Of a stretch of 64,000 bases of DNA, positions 60,601 through 63,020 are shown piece after piece (within the stretch, counting starts at the first letter, position 1; every line of letters starts with the position of its first letter). A program made the translations under genes and the position numbers. This DNA comes from Tridacna crocea (taxonomy: Eukaryota > Mollusca > Bivalvia > Cardiida > Cardiidae). The stretch spans positions 37,544,728-37,608,727 of the forward strand of contig OX031069.1 in assembly GCA_943736015.1 (NCBI GenBank), written 5' to 3'. The notes under the pieces were generated by a model. It was given only the letters and a program-made list of their open reading frames with translations, made no database searches and had not been told where the DNA came from.

Positions 60601-61317
60601 GCAATTTACCTAGGCAACAAGAACGTGAAAATCGGTATTTTCACTGGTGGTACCAGTGTAAGATCGAAAATTATTTTTCACTGCTATTTCTCGATATCCT
60701 ACCGGAAAGCATGAAATAAATAATTATATCACGCCACCAACAGTACGATATGGATCATTATGGAGAATGCTCGTTTGAAAGTTGAGATACAGAAAAATTA
60801 ACAAAAGTAAAAATTATCGATCTAGGTCATCGCTCTGTGCAGGCTGACATGTGTCAATATTTTCTGCAGATGCATTAACTCTTTACCAAACGACAAATTT
60901 TTGGACGGGTCCAAATTGAGAGCATTTGCAGACGACAAAATAAATATGACTGAATAGTTAATATTTGCTATGGGAAGGGTAGAAAACATTGTGGGAAAAG
61001 GAGAAAATGCTGGTTACCAGCATTTTCTCCTTTTCCCACAATGTTTTCAAAAGGCTTTCTTCTCAGGGTCGTTAAAAGTAGGGATTGTGTGGTAATGGGT
61101 TAACCCATTCTTTTCACGCAGCAAGACACACAGCTGGGTGCTATCTTTCTATTTTTCACTTTTCTTTTTTTTTTTCAGAAAGATCGTCAAATTTGCGATA
61201 GTATTAATTCCGCTGTTTGGGGTCATCTACCTGGTGTTTGCTCCTTTTCCAACGGGTATAAACGAGAACGCTGATATTATCGTCTTATACTGTGAAATGT
61301 TTTACAACTCATTACAG
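22976..61317 (+). CDS. Class B (secretin-family) GPCR gene, nine exons, partial
   Basis: This is the only host protein gene I can support. It is a peptide-hormone receptor of the plasma membrane that would couple ligand binding to G proteins. Exons at 22976-23069, 24093-24203, 37096-37217, 38285-38379, 39893-40061, 46249-46405, 47210-47270, 54656-54725 and 61179-61317 join in phase (1,1,0,2,0,1,2,0 between successive exons). All have AG acceptors and GT donors, mostly GTAAGT. The ectodomain has all six class B cysteines plus the TWD, CWD, TPAGT and DGTW motifs. TM3 carries EGLYLH and TM4 carries GWGLP. Missing are the signal peptide, a phase 0-to-2 exon for the end of TM5 and loop 3, and TM7 with the tail. 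LYCNMTWD and CYKKM recall calcitonin-type receptors, while RLHC and HINLF recall PTH/PDF-type receptors. Class is near certain; ligand is not. Confidence 0.93.
23240..23335. repeat. Imperfect inverted repeat
   Basis: ATGGCCCAAGCTT near 23257 and AAGCTTGGGCCAT near 23318 form 13-bp arms around a 50-bp loop. It lies in the receptor intron. Confidence 0.6.
23402..23570. mobile_element. Family A MITE, degraded
   Basis: CTAACTCTATACCAGACTTG and GAAAAAGGAGAAAATGCTGG are recognisable; the right half is missing. It abuts the better copy that follows. Confidence 0.55.
23573..23798. mobile_element. Family A MITE
   Basis: Starts CTCATTACCAAACGACAA after TTTA instead of TTAA. The core is a near-perfect hairpin around GAAAATGCTGGTTACCAGCA; it ends GATTGTGTGGTAATTGG before TTAA at 23795-23798. 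Confidence 0.85.
24093..24203 (+). CDS. Receptor exon b: hormone-binding domain, cysteines 2-4
   Basis: Exon of 111 nt between TTTACAG and GTAAGT, phase 1 in and phase 1 out. It encodes LYCNMTWDNLMCWDQTPAGT followed by a fourth cysteine in QRCADY. This is the most diagnostic stretch of the class B ligand-binding domain: an aspartate after TW, CW, and PAG are near invariant. NMT is a potential N-glycosylation site. A family C hairpin repeat begins about 30 nt after the donor. Confidence 0.95.
24232..24340. mobile_element. Family C hairpin MITE
   Basis: GCCCAGGTCAGCCTGCGCGA and TCCGCGCAGGCTGACCTGGG form about 24-bp arms. It lies 30 nt downstream of the donor of receptor exon b. Confidence 0.8.
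24376..24405. repeat. GTTT microsatellite
   Basis: Seven uninterrupted GTTT units. Confidence 0.95.
24406..25431. other. Intron sequence without recognised features
   Basis: Part of the intron between receptor exons b and c. No exon signature or known repeat. Confidence 0.35.
25432..26010. mobile_element. Family E element, copy 1
   Basis: The centre is a long hairpin, ATCGGTAATATTTTCACTCG and CGAGTGAAAATATTACCAAT, flanked by blocks such as CGGTGAAAGATC and ATTTATTTCATGC. The right arm (CCCCGTGGCGTACCCCTCCC, GACGTCATATTTCCCATCTG, CTACCGGAAAGCATGAAATA) matches 60440-60720 closely. This copy carries an extra tandem duplication of GGTGTTCACGAGA-type sequence at 25550-25595. Confidence 0.8.
26370..26500. 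mobile_element. Family B hairpin MITE, well preserved
   Basis: TATCGGACAGTGTAGATCCA, then AGATCAGACTGCACATTCTG, then the inverted GCAGTCTGATCTTGGATCTA and the tail GATCAGTGAGTCTCGC. The arms pair over about 35 bp with a single change. Confidence 0.85.
26515..26770. mobile_element. Family C element, long form
   Basis: Outer block GATGCATCTCCGTGGTATG, TCATGAGGTAACCTCATCC, then the eroded hairpin CAATCTGCGCCAACCGCGCAGG and tail ending at AACATGGCTCGTTTA. Confidence 0.7.
26788..27265. mobile_element. Family F element with terminal hairpin, copy 1
   Basis: TTATACTGCAAAG at 26791 and CTTTGCTATATAATA near 27129 are inverted ends. Inside are GATCTGATTGGTTAACATGC, AAAATGGCGGCGTCGATCGA and GACGAAATAG-type blocks shared with the inverted copy at 55935-56285. 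It is followed by a 105-bp hairpin at about 27148-27255 with arms reading TTGTACGGTCAGGTGG and GAAACTTGTTCACGGCTGTG. Confidence 0.75.
27515..27595. repeat. Family B half copy
   Basis: TTGCTAAGCCCGATC, then CTGCACAGTCTGATCTTGG and ATCTACACTGTC. The left arm of the hairpin is gone. Confidence 0.6.
27700..27900. mobile_element. Family E element, partial
   Basis: GATATTTTCACGAGTGGCTG and CCACTCGTGAAAATATTACT form the hairpin; the right block GGGAGGAGCTTTATCAAAAT matches copies 1 and 5. Confidence 0.75.
28115..28495. mobile_element. Family J element, copy 1
   Basis: Begins TTAAGGTAGTGGATCCG and ends in a similar inverted sense, GGGTCCACTACGTTAA. Internal blocks TTTTTGCACATTTTTAACC and GAAAGTATTACTATAATACT recur at 30230-30565 and, inverted, at 30635-30785. 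Confidence 0.65.
28500..29095. other. Intron sequence without recognised features
   Basis: Nothing coding seen; part of the long receptor intron. Confidence 0.35.
29590..29690. mobile_element. Family A MITE core
   Basis: AACATTGTGGGAAAAGGAGA then ATGCTGGTAACCAGCAT and the inverted arm: a perfect central hairpin, with the outer halves diverged beyond recognition. Confidence 0.75.
29758..29995. mobile_element. Family A MITE, complete
   Basis: TTAA at both ends (29758-29761 and 29992-29995). Starts CCCATTACTACACAATCCC and ends GTCGTTTGGTAACGAG; the central hairpin is intact. It lies 70 bp from the previous copy in the same orientation. Confidence 0.9.
30117..30136. repeat. AAC microsatellite
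   Basis: Six AAC units passing into an AAT/GAT-rich stretch. Confidence 0.9.
30230..30785. mobile_element. Family J, two inverted parts
   Basis: 30230-30565 matches family J copy 1 in the same orientation. 30635-30785 matches the start of copy 1 on the other strand (TGGTTGGTTAAAAATATGCA to CTACCTTAA). Together they form a large interrupted inverted structure. Confidence 0.6.
31045..31273. mobile_element. TTAA-flanked MITE, variant of family A
   Basis: Same length and TTAA ends (31045-31048 and 31270-31273), beginning CCCTTTACTCC and ending GGTAAAGGG. The hairpin differs: AAAGGTGAAATTGCTCG against CGAGCAATTTCACCTTT. It appears to be a sister subfamily. Confidence 0.82.
31500..31650. mobile_element. 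Family B hairpin MITE
   Basis: Inverted relative to most copies: GCTTATCGCGTCTCACTG, then AGATCAAGATCAGACTGCAC and GTGCAGTCTGATCTTGGATC, then CACTGTCCGATATGGAGATA. Confidence 0.82.
32090..32305. mobile_element. Family E element, partial
   Basis: AATAGAGGATATTTGG, then the eroded hairpin GATATTTTCAAGAGTGGCTG and CTCTCGTGAAAATATGACC, then the ATTTATTTCAT-type block, ending at a T-run. Confidence 0.7.
32885..33034. mobile_element. Family D hairpin MITE
   Basis: AGTAACACAAATTCTGATTG with GGCTAAACCA and the inverted CCAATCAGAAGTTGTGTTAC pair over about 30 bp. The right tail is CTCAAGAATGGTTGGTGAAT. Confidence 0.78.
33034..33115. repeat. Family K hairpin
   Basis: AATGCAGAGAAATGATCCTC and GAGGGTCATTTCTCTGCATT form arms of over 30 bp around TGGACTCAAAAG. 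It is adjacent to the end of the family D copy. Confidence 0.8.
33425..33545. mobile_element. Family B hairpin MITE, well preserved
   Basis: GTCGGACAGTGTAGATCCAA and the inverted GATCTTGATCTACACTGTCC, then the tail GGCCAGTGAGTCGCGC. Confidence 0.85.
33899..33947. repeat. Poly(T)-poly(G) tract
   Basis: About 20 T followed by CCTGG and about 18 G, interrupted once. It can form a G-rich structured strand and is prone to sequencing error in length. Confidence 0.9.
34410..34640. repeat. Two family C variants in tandem
   Basis: One at about 34436-34492 (CAGATCAGCCTGCGCAGTCC against GCGCAGGCTAATCTG) and one at about 34570-34615 (TTAGCCTGTGCGGACCGCAC against AGGCTGATCC). Both carry the GACGACACTT arm type seen again at 58080, a distinct subfamily. 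Confidence 0.75.
34641..34895. mobile_element. Family C element, long form
   Basis: ATACCAAGCAATCCATTAC, TCCATAAATCCATTTGG, then the hairpin AGGTCAGCCTGCGCGGAATG and CGCAGGCTGACCT, then ACTTTTTGCAGATGCATTAA. Confidence 0.78.
35339..35903. mobile_element. Family G MITE-like element, copy 2
   Basis: CACTGAAACGAACATCTAAA at the left and GTGGCCGTTTAGAAGTGC at the right; the same 560-bp size as copy 1 at 917-1475. A short frame inside (35384-35584) has no recognisable domain and I do not treat it as a gene. Confidence 0.72.
36065..36540. mobile_element. Family E element, inverted, diverged
   Basis: The right-arm blocks appear first and reversed (CAACCAGATGGAAATATGAC, GGTACCCCACGGGGAATTAC), followed by ATCATGAAATGAAATATTTG and a broken central hairpin near 36450. 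It is the oldest-looking copy. Confidence 0.65.
36990..37080. repeat. Family C fragment
   Basis: CGACTTAGGTCAGCCTGTGC and GGACTGCGC, then GTATTAAATCCCTTTTCATG; the right arm is lost. It ends only about 20 nt before the acceptor of receptor exon c. Confidence 0.6.
37096..37217 (+). CDS. Receptor exon c: end of ectodomain, cysteines 5-6
   Basis: Exon of 122 nt after a pyrimidine-rich TTTTTTAG acceptor, donor GTAAGT, phase 1 in and phase 0 out. It encodes KRECLMDGTWKHNP, a further NTT glycosylation site, and YSACF, which supplies the sixth cysteine. The preceding intron is about 12.9 kb, the longest seen here, and is packed with MITEs. Confidence 0.94.
37390..37475. repeat. Imperfect palindrome
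   Basis: CAAATCACGTACTGTGACGA near 37400 and TTGTCACAGTTCGTGATTT near 37459 pair around an AT-rich centre. Confidence 0.6.
37645..37860. mobile_element. tRNA-like SINE unit, single truncated copy
   Basis: GGAGACCACCCCTTTATGCATGG, then TCTTTAGCTCAGCGGTTATG (A-box-like) and GGTTTGAATCCCGCC (B box). Same unit as the array at 56629-57480. Confidence 0.7.
37870..37990. repeat. Family C variant hairpin
   Basis: GAAAGTGTCGTTTCGGATCA against TGATCCGAGACGAAACTTTG: the GACGACACTT-arm subfamily. Confidence 0.7.
38030..38265. repeat. Family C element, degraded long form
   Basis: TTACCAAGTAATGACATCA, GACCGGCTGAAGCACGGAG, then CCAGGTTGGCCTACGCAGAC with a lost right arm. It ends within 20 nt of the acceptor of receptor exon d. 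Confidence 0.55.
38285..38379 (+). CDS. Receptor exon d: TM1
   Basis: Exon of 95 nt after TTACAG, donor GTAAGT, phase 0 in and 2 out. After HIERIRLISDIGYGLSLASL a hydrophobic run forms TM1 and ends at IFSK. The spacing from the last ectodomain cysteine fits class B receptors. Confidence 0.93.
38740..38895. repeat. Family D MITE, degraded
   Basis: GTCCGTATTCACCAGCCATTC and CATTTGAAAGTAAAACAACA are recognisable; the central GGCTAAACCA motif is eroded. Confidence 0.6.
38896..39540. repeat. Receptor intron with one AT-rich hairpin
   Basis: GAATAGAAATTTGTGATTGA near 39383 and TCAATTGCAAATTTCTATTC near 39419 form a hairpin around AAAAAAAGTATTTTTT. Nothing coding. Confidence 0.6.
39893..40061 (+). 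CDS. Receptor exon e: loop 1, TM2 and long extracellular loop 1
   Basis: Exon of 169 nt after TTTTTCAG, donor GTAAGT, phase 2 in and 0 out. RLHCKSNTLHINLF is the conserved first intracellular loop and start of TM2, and FILRA the TM2 core. It continues into a long extracellular loop 1 (FVEGLGFEKDIIRQPGGK) with a potential NIS glycosylation site. A family B hairpin starts about 15 nt after the donor. Confidence 0.95.
40076..40200. mobile_element. Family B MITE next to a splice donor
   Basis: CTTAGGCTACTAAGCGCGAC, TTTTGCGGACAGTGTAGATC and the inverted CGATCTACACTGTCGG. It begins about 15 nt after the donor of receptor exon e. Confidence 0.8.
40201..41119. other. Receptor intron, no recognised feature
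   Basis: Plain AT-rich intron sequence. Confidence 0.35.
41120..41240. repeat. Family D fragment
   Basis: GGTCCAATTTCACCAAATTC, ACAATCATAGTCTTATTGC and TTTCTGATTGGCTAAACCAT; the second arm is missing. Confidence 0.55.
41635..42095. repeat. Two degraded family B copies
   Basis: 41640-41715 (GGACGGCGTAGATTAAG and inverted GTCTGGTCTATCTTCTACG) and 41975-42095 (TATCTCGTTATTAGACAGTG, then CTACACTGTCTGCAAAAG). Both hairpins have mismatches. Confidence 0.6.
42096..43300. other. Receptor intron, no recognised feature
   Basis: Frames at 42715-43008 and 42822-43100 overlap on opposite strands and show no domain; I read them as chance. Confidence 0.35.
43302..43397. repeat. TC microsatellite, about 96 bp
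   Basis: A nearly pure CT run with two short interruptions. It generates long Ser/Leu frames that are not genes. Confidence 0.97.
43800..43980. mobile_element. Family A MITE, right part
   Basis: GGAGAGAATGCTGGTAACC followed at once by TTTTCCCACAATATTTTG: most of the right hairpin arm is deleted. It ends GTTTTGTAAAGCA before TTAA at 43977-43980. Confidence 0.7.
44085..44850. repeat. Diverged minisatellite, about 65-75 bp unit, ~11 copies
   Basis: Each unit carries a version of AAGTACAAAGAGCATGG, then ATTTTTCTAAGTTTATCAAA and a variable link. Copies differ by substitutions and indels, so the array is old. Located in the intron between receptor exons e and f. Confidence 0.85.
44851..46120. other. 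Receptor intron, no firm feature
   Basis: A very degraded family A-like segment may lie at 45170-45330 and a family B-like one at 45510-45640, but neither keeps a hairpin. Confidence 0.35.
46125..46215. repeat. tRNA-like SINE fragment
   Basis: GGTTCGAATCCCGCCAGTTG (B box) and TTTCAGCTATGCATTTGTTC match the unit of the 56629-57480 array. It lies just before receptor exon f. Confidence 0.6.
46249..46405 (+). CDS. Receptor exon f: TM3, loop 2, start of TM4
   Basis: Exon of 157 nt after ATTTTTAG, donor GTAAGT, phase 0 in and 1 out. WECK contains the TM3 cysteine that pairs with extracellular loop 2. FVEGLYLHMLVY is the hallmark TM3 motif of class B receptors. VFLGWG begins TM4. Confidence 0.96.
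46406..47209. other. Receptor intron, no recognised feature
   Basis: Short intron of about 0.8 kb without a repeat that I recognise. Confidence 0.4.
47210..47270 (+). CDS. Receptor exon g: TM4
   Basis: Short exon of 61 nt after ATTTCAG, donor GTAAGT, phase 1 in and 2 out. It encodes LPLISIIPWVLVRIFLDDEL, the rest of TM4 and the start of extracellular loop 2. The short TM4 exon after GWG is a typical class B arrangement. A family B repeat begins within about 15 nt of the donor. Confidence 0.92.
47279..47490. mobile_element. Family B MITE next to a splice donor
   Basis: GCTATGTGCGACTCAACGAC, AGATCAAGATCAGACTGCAC, AGCAGTCTGATATTGGATC and GGGTAAGGGTTAG. Starts within about 10 nt of the donor of receptor exon g. 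Confidence 0.78.
48318..48338. repeat. AAT microsatellite
   Basis: About five AAT units, then an A-run. Confidence 0.8.
48740..48986. mobile_element. Family A MITE, diverged
   Basis: TTAA at 48740-48743 then CTCTTTACCATACGACAAAA; ends GATTGATTGGTAAAGG before TTAA at 48983-48986. The hairpin is disrupted (GAAAATGCTCGTTACTAGG then duplicated CTAGGTA). Confidence 0.75.
49050..49310. repeat. Family A fragments
   Basis: GGTCCAAAATTTGGCGTCTG with GGTAGGGTTAA at 49070-49102 is one right end. AACATTGTAGAAAAAGGAGA and ATGCTGGTCAGCAACAT at 49205-49270 form another core. Confidence 0.65.
49630..49860. repeat. Family A MITE with foreign insert in place of its hairpin
   Basis: The left half (CACCCTTTACCATGCAAACC) and right half (GTTGTCTGCAAATGCTTTC) are family A. 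Between them, at about 49723-49790, lies GGGCAAATCCTAATAT to CCAATCAGCTGCAAAT, which matches the right end of the candidate transposon (54120-54200) on the other strand. Confidence 0.65.
49870..51745. other. Receptor intron / transposon interior, no firm feature
   Basis: An open stretch at about 51165-51315 (DDDRVSLLDKTPIGYLDWCY) is 40-50 codons long but has no flanking splice pattern or family that I recognise. Confidence 0.3.
51765..51870. mobile_element. Family A core
   Basis: AACATTGTAGGAAAAGGAG and the inverted CTCCTTTTCTCACAATGTTT around a changed centre (TACTGGATATTGGTA), which still pairs. Confidence 0.65.
51871..53035. other. Receptor intron / transposon interior
   Basis: Contains an A-run near 52100 and duplicated short segments around AAAATGGACGCAA (52480 and 52685). 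No gene. Confidence 0.35.
53040..53178. mobile_element. Family A MITE, shortened
   Basis: GAGAAAATGCTAAGATTTTCTC replaces the usual longer hairpin centre; the right half is recognisable up to the TTAA shared with the next copy. Confidence 0.65.
53175..53400. mobile_element. Family A MITE, complete
   Basis: TTAA at 53175-53178 and 53397-53400; starts CCCTTTACCAAACAATCCC and ends GTCCCTTGGTAAAGGG. It lies just beyond the 3' end of the THAP frame. Confidence 0.88.
53448..53876 (-). pseudogene. THAP-domain frame with one missing zinc ligand
   Basis: 142 codons. Residues 1-94 match the C2CH THAP DNA-binding domain: C4, FKFPKE at 22-27, W33, then C56 and H59 in CLKHFEDSQF, and AVPTLF at 88-93, the domain's closing motif. 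The second zinc cysteine, expected about five residues after C4, is Phe9, so zinc binding and DNA binding are probably lost. After residue 95 the frame has no domain and may be intron or decay. It lies on the strand opposite the receptor, inside its intron, 330 bp from one end of the candidate transposon; P-element- and Harbinger-type transposases can carry such a domain at the N-terminus. A host THAP gene relic is the alternative. Confidence 0.8.
54290..54565. mobile_element. Family C element, long form
   Basis: ATCATACCAAGCCAGTAC, then CCCAGGTCAGCATGCGCAAAC and its inverted arm TGCGCATGCTGACCTGG, then GATGCATTAAGTCCC and AGCATGGCTCATTTA. The core carries compensated changes (CATGCGCA instead of CCTGCGCA on both arms). 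It ends about 90 nt before receptor exon h. Confidence 0.8.
54590..54651. repeat. ATT microsatellite in a splice-acceptor region
   Basis: About 17 ATT/TTA units with two variants, ending at the acceptor of receptor exon h. It supplies the pyrimidine-rich stretch before AG. Confidence 0.95.
54656..54725 (+). CDS. Receptor exon h: extracellular loop 2 and start of TM5
   Basis: Exon of 70 nt after ATTTTCAG, phase 2 in. It encodes CWNIYIQKHYVWIIKGP followed by IILAVL; the CW cysteine is the partner of the TM3 cysteine. The donor is the weaker GTAGGA, in phase 0 inside TM5. Reading through the donor gives a stop within 20 codons, so the rest of TM5 must come from another exon that I could not find downstream. 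An ATT/TTA microsatellite lies directly against the acceptor. Confidence 0.9.
54726..55714. other. Receptor intron; expected TM5 exon not found
   Basis: A phase 0-to-2 exon ending TM5 is expected between here and 61178. A frame with SRTPECEEATRF at about 54880-54920 was considered but lacks the hydrophobic TM5 segment in frame. Confidence 0.4.
55715..55865. repeat. Family C fragment
   Basis: AGAAGAGGGCTTAATGCATCTC, ACCAAGCCAGCCATCACATA, TCATGAGATAGACTAGGCCC; the hairpin is absent and the piece runs into family F. Confidence 0.6.
55875..56345. mobile_element. Family F element, copy 2 (inverted), plus C fragment
   Basis: TTCACCACACCCGTGAACAA and GACCGTACAACGAATTTATT lead into TTATACTGCAAAG (55939). 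The matching end CTTTGCAGTATAATA is near 56272. Internal blocks mirror 26788-27150. Then AGATCAGCCTGTGCAAATAT at 56300 is a family C remnant. Confidence 0.75.
56629..57480. mobile_element. Tandem array of three tRNA-like SINE units
   Basis: Units at about 56629-56940, 56941-57270 and 57271-57480 (truncated). Each starts TTACGGGAGACCACTCC-like, has ATGCATGGCTTCATCC, an A-box-like CGTTAGCTCAGTAATTATGG and a B box such as GGTTCGAATCC. Each ends with TTTTGAGTCATCA where complete. The tRNA-like part could drive polymerase III transcription; the anticodon arm does not fold as a functional tRNA to my reading. Confidence 0.78.
57535..57645. repeat. Family C hairpin
   Basis: AATGTTAGCCTGCACAGTCC and GCGCAGGCAGAAATGAATC form a diverged hairpin with the typical GATGCATCTGCA flank. 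Confidence 0.65.
57655..58210. repeat. Large nested inverted-repeat structure
   Basis: Outer arms at 57718-57750 (CTCAAGCCAGCGCAGGGTAA) and 58170-58215 (GTTACCTGCACCAGCCC and GCACTGGCTTGAG). Middle arms CAAGAATGCGTGACA and TGTCATGCATTCTTG, with CTCGAGCAGACGA and TCTGCTCGAG. A right half carries two family C-variant hairpins (57945-58000 and 58070-58125, GATTAGCCTGCGCGGACTGC). The result is hairpins inside a larger inverted repeat. Confidence 0.7.
58391..58600. repeat. Minisatellite, about 30-bp unit, ~7 copies
   Basis: The unit reads TTTTATGTATTTTACAGGTG then AACTCTGTG; copies differ mainly in T-run length and in AGGTGAACTC versus GGGTGAATTC. Confidence 0.92.
58775..59020. repeat. Family H repeat, copy 2
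   Basis: CAAAAAGGGAACTTCTG to GGTCCCTTTTTGCGTGATAG, parallel to 420-660 with about the same spacing; the internal hairpin is eroded. Confidence 0.7.
59021..59970. other. Receptor intron, no firm feature
   Basis: A stretch at 59040-59230 has three loose repeats of TTCGATTTT-type sequence; otherwise plain. Confidence 0.4.
59975..60110. mobile_element. Family B MITE
   Basis: TTTTGGGGAATAATATCTCG, TTATCGGACAGTGT, the diverged hairpin and the tail AGGTCAGTAAGTCGCGCTTA. Confidence 0.7.
60320..60722. mobile_element. Family E element, best-preserved copy
   Basis: ACACCATCGGTAATATTTTC with ACGAGTGGCGCAGCCACTCG-like centre and the exact inverted arm to ATTACCGATGGTGT, then CTTTCACCGAAAAAA and the right arm to CATGAAATAAA. 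Nearly identical to 25640-25935 over the right arm. Confidence 0.85.
60830..60874. repeat. Family C right-arm fragment
   Basis: GTGCAGGCTGACATGTGTCA and TTCTGCAGATGCATTAA directly before a family A copy. Confidence 0.55.
60875..61103. mobile_element. Family A MITE, complete, near an exon
   Basis: TTAA at 60875-60878 and 61100-61103; starts CTCTTTACCAAACGACAAA and ends GATTGTGTGGTAATGGG. The central hairpin (AACATTGTGGGAAAAGGAGA, ATGCTGGTTACCAGCAT) is perfect over more than 30 bp per arm. It is 75 nt from the TM6 exon. Confidence 0.92.
61179..61317 (+). CDS. Receptor exon for TM6 and extracellular loop 3
   Basis: Exon of 139 nt after a polypyrimidine-rich TTTTTCAG, donor GTAAGT, phase 2 in and 0 out. 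KIVKFAIVLIPLFGVIYLVF is TM6; the remainder runs through loop 3 to EMFYNSLQ. The next conserved residues of class B receptors (TM7, starting GFF) would be in the following exon, which I do not see before 64000. The exon is preceded 75 nt upstream by a complete family A MITE. Confidence 0.95.
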
Positions 61318-61624
61318 GTAAGTTGCAGTTGCTAATAATGACAATAATCAATTATTGGATAATAGAAGTTATACATGGAAACCGGTCCACGCGATACTAG
61401 TCACATTTCTGACTTTGTATAGTATACAGGTCGTGACGCCGGCTTAATACGACTTGACCTCCGATCAAAACAGTTGACCTCGTATCAATATTGATGACCC
61501 GCGACGAATACAGAAATCCTTGAACGTGATTGGTAAAAAGTTCAGTGGCGTGAGCGTCTGCGCTTACTTTTAGCCAATCACGTTCAAGGAGGCGGCAAAG
61601 TAAACGTAACCCAAAAAATGATAT

Positions 61625-61763
61625 TTGTTTCCAGCAGCTTAGAAAACGTTGTGGGAAAAAGGAGAGAATTCTGGCTACCAGCATTTTCTTCTTTCTCACA
61701 ATGTTTTCAGAAGGCTTCTTTTTCAGGGTCTTAAAAACCAGGGATTGCTTGGTAAAGGATTAA
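61625..61763. mobile_element. Family A MITE, left-truncated
   Basis: GAAAACGTTGTGGGAAAAAG, ATTCTGGCTACCAGCAT, and the end GATTGCTTGGTAAAGGA before TTAA at 61760-61763. Confidence 0.78.
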
Positions 61764-61777
61764 TTGATAAAATTGTC

Positions 61778-61912
61778 ATTAATAAAGTGATTTCGTACTG
61801 GCCCAGTTACGAGTCTGAGGTCAGCCGTATTGGCCCTCGGCCTTCGGCCTCGGGGCCAATACGGCTGACCTCGAATCTGTAATTGGGCCAATACGAAATC
61901 ACTTTATTAATA
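61778..61912. repeat. Long near-perfect palindrome
   Basis: Arms of about 60 bp: ATTAATAAAGTGATTTCGTA and GAGGTCAGCCGTATTGGCCC on the left, complemented on the right, around a short GC-rich centre CGGCCTTCGGCCT. Only a few mismatches (for example CTGGCCC against GGGCCA and GAGTCTGAG against TCGAATC). Confidence 0.92.
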
Positions 61913-62435
61913 ACATTATATTACAATGATACCTAGGATTACTATGATGATTATTATTGTTACTGTATATGATCTGACAATGAGTTGGTGTTTAGCTAAA
62001 GTTCTGTTAAACGCGCCAAAGGAAAATTTTATTAAGCGAGCCTTGAGCGACTTTAATCGCTTATATTCCTCGCGAGTTTTATAAAATTATATCGTAAACG
62101 CCAACAAATATCAGTTTCTTTTTATCACAGAACTGTATTTCACAAATCACAAATCGGGAGATGCAAAACTATCTTTAGATGCACCCGCGGTTATCCATTC
62201 ATTGCTTTAAAAACAAACGAAATAACGTCAAAATAGCGTGACACAGTTGTGATTTCAACAGTATGTAAGATAAGAAAACTCGAAATGGGTATATTACACT
62301 GAAAACAAGGGAGGTTAAATGAAAAAAACCTTATCTTCGAAAGGTAAAACATGAATACAGTCTTTCAAGGAATTATAATTGTGAATGAGTCATTTACAAT
62401 TTTTCCTTTCAATGTAAAGTGAAACGTTAAACCAG
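61913..62435. other. No recognised feature
   Basis: Intron or flank after the TM6 exon; no TM7 exon seen. Confidence 0.4.
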
Positions 62436-62637
62436 GGTCTGGATTTACCAACCATTTTTAAGAACAGTCCTAGTCTTATTCTTCAAAATTCTGTCAATGT
62501 GAAAGTAACAGAACTCTTGATTGGCTAAACCAAATGGTTTAGCCAATCAAAAGTTCTGTTACTTTCAGAGTTGGAACATCTTGAAGAACAAGACAAAGAA
62601 TGCTCTTAAGAATGGTTGGTGAATACGGACCGAGGAT
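62436..62637. mobile_element. Family D hairpin MITE, best copy
   Basis: ATTTACCAACCATTTTTAAG, GTAACAGAACTCTTGATTGG with CTAAACCAAATGGTTTAG at the centre, and the inverted right arm to CTCTTAAGAATGGTTGGTGA. Confidence 0.85.
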
Positions 62638-62774
62638 GGTAGTGATGGTAGTTATTATGAAAAGATGATCCCGTGTAAGCGCAAAGAAGGAACTAATGGA
62701 TGATTAACAATTAACTAAAATGAAATTTTCAATTCGATGGAAAAATCCGAAATATTACTTTTTCAAAATAAGGT

Positions 62775-62905
62775 GTTGGAGAATGATATTTCGTTGTCGC
62801 AAAGGGTAGATCAAAGATCAAAAACTGCAAGTTCTGTGCAGTCTGTTCTTGATCTACGCTGTCCGCTAAGGGTCGGTAGGTCACGCTTAGCAGCGTAAGG
62901 ACTAA
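62775..62905. mobile_element. Family B MITE
   Basis: GATATTTCGTTGTCGCAAAG, AGATCAAAGATCAAAAACTG, CAGTCTGTTCTTGATCTACG and the tail GGTCGGTAGGTCACGC. Confidence 0.68.
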
Positions 62906-62999
62906 TAATAATGATCAAAACATTACAGGATACTGTGGGCAACAGGATAGTTGAGAGAAAAAGACACATCCTTGATGGAGTAGATTAGGTTATCGACCA

Positions 63000-63020
63000 T
63001 TTGACTGACTGACTGACTGA
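63000..63020. repeat. GACT microsatellite
   Basis: Five TGAC/GACT units. Confidence 0.9.
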
